Below, piece after piece: positions 10,701-22,700 of a stretch of DNA of 64,000 bases. The stretch's first letter is position 1. Every line of letters starts with the position of its first letter. The stretch spans positions 1,674,001 through 1,738,000 of the forward strand of contig NC_052108.1 in the NCBI RefSeq assembly GCF_012273895.1. The letters are read 5' to 3'. The notes below the pieces were generated by a model. It did no database searches and had not been told where the DNA came from. It was given only the letters and a program-made list of their open reading frames with translations. This DNA comes from Zerene cesonia (Eukaryota > Arthropoda > Insecta > Lepidoptera > Pieridae). The position numbers and the translations under genes were made by a program.

Positions 10701-13700
10701 GATGGAGTATACAGTCATTTTTGGTATTGTTATATGTATTTTTTGCGATAGGCATGCATGCATGAAAAGCCTTCATTTTCCCGAATTCATGATTATCCAC
10801 AAACGAGTAAAAAACTTTATTTCGCATACCAAATTATTTATTCTATTAATTATTATAATTATAAAATTATACAGCACCGGGTTTCATTTATCATCAGCGG
10901 TATTACAATTAAAACTCGTACAAGAAACACCTAAAGAAGCGAGATAAAAAACGAATCCAAGGCGTCCGGGTCGTCTTAAAAACAGAGCAATTATATGAGT
11001 TTAAGACAAATAATCGGAAATCGTTTAACGACGTTAAAGGAAGAATTGTAAATCATCTTTTGTTGTTACGTTTCTATAAATTGGAAAATCTTAAATGCGA
11101 CTTTGGTGATCAGGTTGTGAGGAAAATTAACCACGCTCGAATAGTAGCCTAGTTGTTGTACATGGATGGAGAACAGATAAATATGAATCTAGGATCATTT
11201 AAATGGGCTTCAAATAGAAATTTGAGTTTGAAGTATGAATTGCTTTTATGCGTCCTTCAGTTACTACAGAATTCTGAATTTGTTATGCTTATAGACGAAC
11301 AGACATAAGGTCATCAATATTCGGTATAACGGAAGCTGTAAGGCCTTATTTTGTTACTGAACTTTTTAGATGTCAAGTACGCGCAAAGGTGAATTGCTAC
11401 AGAATACGCTTGCTCTTTAGCCTCTTTTCTCTCGTTGTCGGTTCAGGGTAATGATAGGAAAGCGACCGCGTATTAGTTTGTGTTATGACGAATGACCTAG
11501 TGTCCTATTTAGGTTGTAACAAAGAATCGTATGTGGTCTTAGTCACATGTATTTTAAGTAAGGCATACATTTTGCATTCAAGCAGAAATGATGACTTAAT
11601 TAGACTGATAGCAGTATTCTTTGTATTTTATTGTTGTTCGTATTTAATGATATTCTTCAAGGTAAATTGTTTATTTAGTTAAAGCTGTGTTGACAGATCT
11701 TAGTCGGGTGAATTATGGAGCTAACCTCTTGGCATTGCACATTTTATTTAATTGTGATATATATGACAGTTGACCTGGTGACATCCTTGCTAATACCATT
11801 CGTTATTACCAATAGCGCATTGAGTTTGTTTTTATTGAATATTTTTAATATGGGATGGGCTGATGTCACAGTATGTTTTTAACCTCTTCCTGATTAGGCC
11901 GGCAACACCTAAAATAACAAGGATTCTTGTATGGGCTTATGGGCGGTGGTGATAGCTCACTACTGAGTGACTTACCAGATCGTTTGCCCGCTTTTTTATA
12001 TAAAAAAAAAAACAAACAAACTCGTTTATTAGCCACAATTAGTATTATTTACGTTTACGATGAGAACAAAACCTGAACTTTCAAACAATATTAACTATGC
12101 GAATGTTTTAAGTATATTTACTATTTTCCCACTAAATATTCGTTGTCTCGCACATATGGTATACCAAGAAAGCATTTTTAAATTGTCTGGAGCTAGATCA
12201 CAAATGGTATTATCACGATATGATTGTTTTGGCGAAACTTTGTTTACAAGTTCCAAACTATAACATTATATAGAAATGTTTTGGGAGCAGGATCACTAAT
12301 TTTGAACTAAACCTTAAATCTTACGAGGAAGCGTTCTAGAATGTCTGATGCCGGATCACAATATGGCCTTAAGACTAGATTATAAGTTAATATCACGATT
12401 GTTTGGCAAAACAGTGAGAGCATTATATTGAACCTTCACCAAGGAAGTATTCTGGGGTGTCTGGAGCCAGATCACAATACGGCATTGTGGCGCGTGCGCC
12501 CGCGTCGCGCGGTCGTGTGGAATTCGATCGATGTCTGCGCTGCGTGTGCCTGTGTGTGTTTATTGTTATAGTTACGTGTTTGTGTTGTGATAATGCCGAG
12601 TGATGTGAAACGTACGAGGGTAGGATGAATGGATATTTTTTTTCATTATTTGTTCGTTTTATATTTAATTAGAAGGCATTAACCATTGACCAACGTTGTT
12701 TTTTTTTTCATATAAATGGAAGTTAAAATTTAATCGCTAATTTTAAGTTTGTTTCACTTACAGCTCGTTGATTAATTAACTTTAATTATGTTTGTATTTC
12801 TTCGTAAACAATTATGTCTAGTTAAGTGTGGTTCTCGCAATTGAAAGATACATCCATTCATATATTTTTAACGTTATGATGAGTTTTTTTCTTGCCGTAT
12901 AATCAAGCTATTTGGATGTTTAGTAAGTTCCTTATCTGATTAGTGATTTTTACTGATATACTGCGTAGGTAACTAGTAGAATTTTTATGTATAATTTTAA
13001 TGTATGAGTTTTGAACAGTAGGTACTCGGTCGAAATAAGCGTTTTTTATGCTATTTACTCAGTTCCTGAAAATGTTAATTATCATAATATTTATATTAGA
13101 ATTCTAATGGCTTCTATACATATAATAATATAAAATTTAATCGACATGTAAGACATGTTAAGGCATTGTAAAGATATAAAAAATACGTTTAGTTTGTTTA
13201 TAGAGACTGAAATTTAGTCCTACGTATTTCATAACACTAACGCTCCTCCCCGGCTTCGCACTTGGTAGTTACATATAAAGCCGGGGGTCACATGCATATC
13301 CTATGGGAATTTATCAAATCGGTTCAGTTGTTTCTGAGATTAGCGCGTACAAACAAACTCTTTAGCGTTATATTATTATAGATATTCTATAATCTGCATC
13401 TGATCGTTTTTCTAGACACAGATAAAGCGAACCATTTTCAAACAACGTAACCAAAAGTATATGTTAATTACTATTTGATATTGATTCATTGATAAGATAA
13501 TGTACCAGATACTGACGTAAGAGATAACAAAGGTAACATTGGCTTCCTACAAAGACGTTTTTTGTTAGCCTTGCTATGTGTTCCTACATAATCCATTTTG
13601 TTTTGTTTAAATGATTGAGTCATTATATTCATTATATTCATTTTAAAACTGAACTGAATATATATCGAAGGAATTATTGCTTATAGTTCCTATAAAATAT

Positions 13701-16700
13701 TTGTAACTAAGAAATTTATTTATTTATTTCTTATACTGCACTTATTTAACAGAAGAGAAGAAAAAGAAACAAGCAGGTACATGCTTACAACTAAGTACAA
13801 TAGGCGGTCTTATCGCTTTGGAGCGATTTCTTCCAGACAATCTCGTTTACTATAGAGACTGTTATAATAGTATGGGTTGGGTAGTAAAAAGATATTAAAG
13901 GGAAATAATGAAATTACACACCTATTTAAATCCCATATATTTATTTTGTTAGTTGTTAGTTGAATTACTGTATGATTCACTTATAAAACGGTAGATAGTG
14001 ACAAGGTCATAGCGCCAATATAACAGTTTGAAAACTTATCTCCAGAACGTGTTGTTTTAACCGATTTCAAAAAAAGTAGGTGATGCTCAATTTCACTGGG
14101 TGAACCGATTTCATCATCATCATCAGCCCATATATGTTCCCACTGCTGGGACTCAGGCCTCCTATGAGGGTTCAGGCCATAATCCACCGCGCTGGCCAAG
14201 TGCGGGTTGGCAGATGTCATATGCCGTCGAACTTTTAATTCTTAGACATGCCGGTTTCCTCACGATGTTTTCCTTCACCGTTGAAGCAGTGGTGATGTTA
14301 TCTACATGCGCAGATAAATTGAAAAATCAATTTATTTCCTGCGCGCTCGCCTGGTCTCGAACCCCGACTTATCGATTTTGAAGTCCGAGGTCCTTACCAC
14401 TGAGCCACCACTGCTTTGAACCGATTTAGATGATTCTAATTATGTTATTCTATTTTTATTTGAAAGCTCGTGCCTGCTGAAAATTGGTCTAGTTCTCATA
14501 GTTTGAGGGCGGTTATGTTTAGTTTAAATCTATTGACTTCTAACAACTATCCTTTTTTTTGTTCTTTTTTTATAGTTGGGGAAATCTTGCATATATACCG
14601 ACGGACCCCGGGGAGGGAGCCGTGGGTTATGTCGGATTTTTGCCTACCAAAACCCCACTGTGTTGCGTCGAGCCGCTTAAGTGTAGGGGCCGCGGGAGTT
14701 GGTTAAAATTCATCCGCGACGCTAACAACTATCCTGTTGTTTTGGGAATTATACATTCCACGTATTTCAATCATCAGCAGGTTTAAACCTTAAACCCCAG
14801 TATATAAGGGTTATTTTTGCGAAACTTACGTAGAATAAAAACGAACAAGATCTGATGGTTTCTTGATAAAACTACACAGTTTTACACATTTTACGGATAT
14901 AGAGGTTATAGTAAAAAAAAATGTCTAGTTCAATAACATTGGATTTATGATTCAAGGAGTTTTCTATAAAAGGGTGTGCAATAAATCGCAATAATATGTC
15001 GATTGCAAAATGCTACTGTGTGTTAGCGTACAGGGTTGCCGACTCTGTATTTCTAACTGTGTGATATTGATTTCATTCACCTTGTGCGATTTGAGAGAAA
15101 ATTTGTGTCGCTCGAGCAGGTGCTGTTTCTTGTACGAATAGATTGAACTGAATTCGTATATTTGTGTTTATTATCCTCTTTCTTATTTAACCGTCTTCCT
15201 TCTGGGTTCTGGCAGAATCAAGCGTCATTGGTCAACTGGCTGATGGGCATATAAAGCTGAGCCTGAAATATTAAAAAAATGAATCATAATATATTCTTTC
15301 ATAAACTTAATTGATGGGTGAATACGTAAAAATCATATATTCGACTACTATCATTAATTAGATTAAACTACTATTATCAGATAAAAATATAACTACTTCA
15401 TAAAAGTCGAATTGTACAAACATACCATAAGACATAATTTACAGTACCACAAATAAATACTACCATACTATAGGTAATCAAACTATTTGTATATCATCCT
15501 ATCAGTCTCGATTGAATCTTGTTGGATTCAGCATCCGCTGACAATCAGCACTGTATTTAAAATAAGAAGTTGGCAGCCCTAGCCGACGCTGAGACTCTAT
15601 TGCCAATAACCTTGTTCCCTTTTAATTGTTAATGAAACTTTTGGATTTCTCAGCCCAAGGACACTCAGGACATACGATTTATGCTGACTATTATTCACTT
15701 TGTCAATGATTTATACATTTTTTAATGAACATCGAATTTATATGTATTGGTCAATCTTGAGATTACCGTTATTTCTAAACTCTTTAGTATTCAGTGATAC
15801 TTTATTCTTATACAGCTTTCCGCACGCGGCTTCGTCCGCATAGTCAAAGGTTCCGAAATTTTTTCACGTGGAATAGCCGGGACAAAAAACTATCCTTCTA
15901 CTTTCTCGGGTCTCAAACTATCAAACGGCCAAATTTTATCCAAATCGGCCCAGTACTTTCTAGCATTACACGTTCAAGCAAACACAAAACCTCTTTAATA
16001 TATTATCTACACATACATGTTTTATCATCTAACAGAGTAGGTATCTCATCGATGTGATGTTTACATTAAAATTATAAAATAGACACAGACATTATAGGTT
16101 TGGTTTTTATCATAGCTTGTAATTACGTAATTAAATAAGTTTCGGCGCGTAAAATGCCTATTGCCCCTTGTAATTACGTAATATGAATGGTTTATAATTT
16201 TAATGAATTAAAGCTAATGTCCACAACCTCTCTTTACTGATCACCAAAAGTACTAATTACATAATTATTAAGATTAATGGATTTCGTATCGTAACAAAAT
16301 GAACTGTATTGGAGGAAGAGACCCATATCCTTTACCATTCCCATATCCCTTTCCAGTCCTTTCCTTTATTCCTCTCGCCAATCCTTTCTTAATCCCTTCC
16401 CAATTTTATGTCTTCAATCCATTAGTAGAGGCGTAAGGTCTGAAATGGACCTTATGCCTCTGTTCATGTGTGCTGGTAGCTCTTACCATCAGGCGACCCT
16501 CCAGCTCTATTGCCGACAATGAATAAACTCTAAACAAATCAAAATAAATAAAAATTTTACAAGACATAAAAAACTAATTACTTCGTTGTTACTCTCAAGT
16601 ACCGATCTGCTGTTATATATATACATATATATGTATTTATTACTTATGTAAATACTACATAAATAATTAATACATATACCATTTTACAGTAAGTTTTATC

Positions 16701-19700
16701 TGTTAGCTTAAAATCCTCGCTTATTTTTGTAACGTTGGTTTAAATAATTCCCGTTAAGTTAACGTCGTTAATATATTATTATTTAAGCAAATCGAGTACT
16801 CTTTAGTTAGTTTTATTTTATAATTTCAACTAGCTGTGCCCCGCGGTTTCACTCGCGTAAGTCTGTATCCCGTAGGAATATCGGGATAAAAAGTTGCCTA
16901 CGTGTTATTCCAGTTGTCCAGCTATCTACGTATCAAATTTCATTGCAATCGGTACCGTATCTATTACGTGAAAGAGTTACAAACATACAAACACATACAC
17001 ATCCTCACAAACTTTCGCGTTTATAATATTGAATTAGTAGGATATGATAGGATATTTGAAAGTAGTACATAATAACGATTATATGTATGGCGATAATTAA
17101 TTTATGTGTTTAGATTGTCATATGGACATTGTCAAATCCAATGCCAATGTCGGCAAATAAGTTATATCGTTTTAATAATAGGCTCATTTGCCTACGACAG
17201 AGGTCACGGCGCTAGAGGCTAATTGGTCAGTGTAGGCTGAAATTGCATGAATTATATTGCTCGTTTATTGTGAGATATGTCTGGTTGTAGTGCAATTAAC
17301 CAGAACGTACTTTCTGTGTGTGTGAGAGATGTTTAACGCTGATGATGATGATGATGATGATGGTAAGTGCGAATTCGTCGAATGAAGTGATCAATGGTGT
17401 TGTGTGATTTTCTTTATCGAATCGTAAGGGATTGGAACATGCTTCCCGAGTCTGTGTTCCCCGACGGGTACAATCTGGTGGTCTTCAAGTTAAGAGTGTA
17501 CATGTGCCTTCTGGGGAAGCGCGCTCCATCTTAGACCACATCTCAGATTACCATCAGTCGAGATCGTGGAAAAAAAATTAAAAAATTTGTGTTTGGTGGG
17601 AATGAGTTATGAAAAAGAACAATAAATACGCATGTAATATTTGTTATTGAAATGTGTCTTTGTCTTTTACACTAAATACTATTTAAATTAAGCAGAGTAA
17701 AGAAGATTTAAGTGCCGAGGTACTAGCCTGAAAATAATGAAAAAATGAGGTTAAGCAACAGTTGGCACGGTCATAAATTGGATGGGCGACAAATTTTTTG
17801 CCAGTTGTTTTTTTTAGCTTATCTGTACGGAACCCTTAGCATCGCAAGTCCGACTTGCATTTGACCGATTTTGTTATATCAGCGCGAGTAAAACCACGAG
17901 CTGGAGATAAGTTTGAATTATTTTAATTTCATATGATTTGCAGGTGTGAGATATTTTTAGTTCGCGACGAAACTCGCGTTCAGAACGCGTAGCTTGTTTC
18001 CATCGAAGATCTATTTTTAAACTGCTATTTTTAAATCTGTTTTTTATCTCAATGTCTATATTAAAGTCAGATTCGTAAAGGTACCCTTTATTTTAATAGC
18101 AGGCGTGATTGTCATAAACAGTCTTTTTTCCATTTCCTATTACATTAGACTTCTGTTTTTTAGTTTATTGTATTTTTCAATACATCTGATGACCTATAAA
18201 TATCTAAGTTTTCTTTGTCTGTGAATAAACGAGAAAAAAAAATAGCTGTTTCTATTATTACGACACGGGTTTTTTGATCATGGAAATTTTTGTTATATTA
18301 AATTCATTGGCAGTTGCTTCCTTTTTTTCATACTAATTTCATTCGAAAAATTAAAAATTTCGTTGTGGGAAACATTCGTTTTCCTCTTTGTAAAAATATG
18401 TGTTTCATTGGCCTTAATAATGAGAGCTCGCTCGTGCAATCTTTCGCCGTTGACTCTTAAGCTTCGGTAAGTGCACAAAGGGTTGAATTTTATTGCCCGT
18501 GGCCAAGGTCGCTTGAAGGGCATTTACTTCTATACTATACTATGTATGGATTTACGCTAGTACAAGAAAACTAAATCTACACGGTTGAGATATTGCCGAA
18601 ATGAACTCAAATTATAATTATTTAGTTATTTATGACTTATTGCTCTCGATAGATTACAAATATTCTTTATATTCTTTTAGAAGTAAATCTAATTACAAAA
18701 AAGGTCACGGGAGGGGGGGGGGGGGGGGGGTTACTACTCGAAATTTAAAATTGAACCAAATGAAAACAAATCAAACACAAAAGGAATCAGCTATTAATCG
18801 GTTAATGACCCAGTTATCGAGTAAAAAAATATTAAAAAATCGTCGAATTAAGAACTTCGTTCATTTCTGTGACGTCATTTGAAATGACATTGAATGTGTG
18901 AACATATTATGTTGTTCTAATAAAAAGTTAGTATATTTGAATGTTATTTTTGAAGCAGCTGTCAAGATATCGTACTCTGGGCAATATTTCAAACGTTGTT
19001 TACGTATTGTGAGGTGTGTGTACATTTTATGATAATATATGCTTCCGCTCGCGGCTTCGCCCCCGTAGTCAAAGGAAGGATCAACAGACAAGTCTCGGTT
19101 TTAAGCCCATCTCAGATCTCCTTCCAATCCTGTCTGATTCGACGTTATTGCCGTATAGTTTCCGATCCGGGTAGGATGTTCGGGTTCACAACTGTCCCCT
19201 GGCTTGTATCGGGTCAAAAACTATTTTTTTATCAAATTTTATCAAAAACGGTTCAGTGGTTTCGGCGTGAAGAAGAAATAGAGTTATATTTGCATTTATG
19301 TAATAGTAGAAATTATTTGAAGCATTTTCTATATACATAGTTTAACCAATACTGTTTAGTCTCTTCCAAATGTAGGTACATTCAAAACGAAAAGATGTTT
19401 TCTCTTCGTTGATATGTGATATTGGTTTTATAAATATATTATTTATATATTAAATAAATAATCGATATAAAATGTTCATTCAATGCGATAAGTCTGTTAC
19501 GTAGTTTCTCAGAAAAAAAAATAAACGTGACCTATTATTCGGTGATATAATTGTAATGTTATATAGAAGGTTTAATATGTGTTAACCCACGGATAACCTT
19601 TTGATAAAATATGCAATTGTATATATTATTATCGTCCAACAGCTATTATCGTACAAGTGCATACGCACTGTCATATTTCATATATGTCAACGAAAAAAAT

Positions 19701-22700
19701 TTTTTTTTTTTTGTAAGACTTTTCCGTGCGACTGTAGGCGAAAGTACTTTGAAGATAATAGCTATTTTAAATTAAATGTGTCGATGTGATGTCATGTGCT
19801 TTTTTTTTATAAAAAGTAATCAAAAATTAACCATTTTGCACTCCAATAATTTTTATTATGAAAAAATTTAATCCAATCGTGTATTTTTTTGAGAAATTAA
19901 TCTGATTCTCTCAAAAGCCACTCTATTACTAAGTTTATTTAGTTGTTGAAGTAATATAAACGGTCAGTTCTGGTTAGGCGATTAGCGTTATATTGGTGTT
20001 TAAGCAACCATGACCTTTGTTAACTGCCTAAAACCAGTTAAGGCTGCTTAGTGCTTGTATTTAATAATGTAATTCGAATTTTCCAACGATTGTTCAATTG
20101 GAACTTGAAAAAGTCGTTTCAATTATAATTGCTTGAAGCTTTTAGAATAGGTTAAAGTTATGATTTTTCTCATTGATATTACCCTACATTTCTTATGTTA
20201 ATGATAATTTTTAAATCTGTACCAAATAAACGCATAAAAAATAAGGATATATTTGAATCTGAAAAGGGGAAAAAATCGTAGGCAAAAAAACCAGTAGGTA
20301 CAGTCGATGAAAAAAGTCGATTTGCAATGTTCCAATCCATTTTGTATTGAAGGCAACAAAGTCGCTATTGTCAATGCTCTTGTCATCAGGATATTGTTTT
20401 TGTGCGGTATAAAAAGTTGAATGTTATTAAGATTGTCAATTGCTTTTGAAATGTTCAATGCAGTTACGTACAATCTAGACTTTTTTTTTGTTTCTCTTTG
20501 AATAAAAAAAAACATGATACCTTCTGTCGCAGTCGGGTGATTAGAAATTAAGGGGAGGTAACTGAAAAAAAAAATTTAATAGGTAGTAAAGATTTTTTGA
20601 TCCCGGGTCCACCAGGGCGGAGCCGGGGTATTTATAAAGTTGACGGATGTTTATTTAATGGGAATATATTGATGTAGGTGTAATTCAATGCGGCCTGAAG
20701 CATGCATTTGATGAGCTACGAATTTTTTTTAACTTCCATTTAATCTATACTAATATTATAAAGTTGAAGAGTTTGTTTGCTTATTTGAACACACTAATCT
20801 CAGGCACTACTAGTCCGATTTGATAAATTCTTTCAGTGTTATATAACCCATTAATTGAAGGCTATAGGCTGTATATGTACCACAGGCGAAGCCGGGACGG
20901 ACCGCTAGTTAAAAATGCAAGTACCAATCAATAAATAGTGGCAAATATATATAAATTACCTCGCGTCTTTTCCTTGTTCTTTGACCTAGTTAATATGGCG
21001 TCTCTCCTTAATGATTATAGAGCACAACTCTTAGCTCGATTAATATGATAGCAGATACTTTTTCTTGAATTTAAAATTGCTAGCATTTTTTTAAATACCG
21101 TTTTATGCTCGATTGTTACAAATGGTAGGCAGTTAGTACTTACTAACGTACTGCTTATAGTTCACTATCATATTAAATGACTTCGCCAAAATGTGCTGTT
21201 GTAAGCTAAGTTAAATATTTAACGGCAACCTTTTGTTGCTTTTTTAGGTATCCTTATAGTATTTAGAAATAAATATTTATTGTGGTAAGATATGTCGCAT
21301 ATCGTTGCGGGACTCGAACACGCTTCAGCACGAATTGGGCCAGCTCGCACCGAGGACTCCACAGACTCACAGAAAATTGACGTAAAATGTTAATGTGTTT
21401 CGTGAGTGCGGAAGTCAGAGGCCTTATCCTTTCCTTACCCTTCCAAGTCCAATTTTGTATCCCCCTTATCAATCCTTTTCATCCTATCCTACTAATATTA
21501 TAAATGCGAAAGTTTGTAAGGATGTGTGTGTGTTTGTTGCTCTTTCACGCAAAAACTAGTGAACCGATTGCAATGAAATTTGGTACACAGACAGCTGGAC
21601 AACTAGAATAACATAAAGGCAACTTTTTATCCCGATATTCCTACTGGATATGGACTAACGCGGGTGAAACCTCGGAGCGCAGCTAGTATCCTATCTTGTC
21701 TTTAAAAGTCGGTAATCAGAGGCGTAAGGCCTCTACCCATAACCAAACGCCTTTGCGAAAGTTGGTGGGCGGTGTGAGCGCTTACCATAAGTCGACCCAC
21801 CAACTCCTTTGCCACATAAAAAAATGTAAGCGGAAAAACACAAAACGCAAAACAGAGAAAAATCTACAAAAATACAAATCCTTCCTGGCGAAAATTATGT
21901 AGATAGCGTTTGTAAAAATGTGTTTTGTTTTATCGGAATGTACGTGAGTCATATCATACTTTGTGTTATTTTCAGTGATCAATGTGAGAAGAATTTCAGT
22001 GGGTTTTTGTTTGGCGATTATCAAGTGAAACTTGTTTTTTGCTGCGTTATTGCATAATGGGATCTTAGACATTTGTAGCAATGACGTATTGAAAGAATTG
22101 GACAAGTAATATGCGAACAATATTGTAATTTAAAACGGCAAGAACCGTTTATTAGTTTTCTCTTTTACTCTTACACATGAAACAGATTACATCTCGCTCG
22201 CTCGCTCGCCAGTCGGGCAATTACCTGAATTTCGTGTTATCAGCCTGGAGCGTGTACAACCTATGTGTAACTTAAAAGACATCTTAGATTTCAGTCAATG
22301 TTGGAATTTACTGTTGTGTATTGATATTATAAAATGTTTTAGAAATTAAATTTTTAACGGTTTTTTAACGCGATCTATACGTTATATTTACTTTTAAATG
22401 TAAATGTAAAATGAAAAGTTCGACGACATGTAACATTTGCGAAGTAAATAAGTTTCCGTGTTTAATTAAATGCTTCAATATTTGCGGTTTGACCTTTGAA
22501 TCGTTGTTGGTTAAAGATTGAAATAGAACCTTAGACTTATGTGAGGGAATGATAATGTACACAATAAAATAATACAGACGAACACATAACCTCCTTTTCG
22601 ATTTTAGAAGTCGGTTAATAAAACAGTGTTTGTCTTCGTTATGTAAAAATCCCCACTTAATAGTATAAAATATAAATGGAAAAGTAACTCCATGTATCTA

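Noticed and set aside
14100..14381. 93-codon ORF beginning MNRFHHHHQ
   Set aside because: It is translation of a SINE; the His run comes from its GAT/ATC tail.
17341..17363. CRISPR-like or other array
   Set aside because: A plain trinucleotide microsatellite; no spacer structure occurs anywhere in the window.
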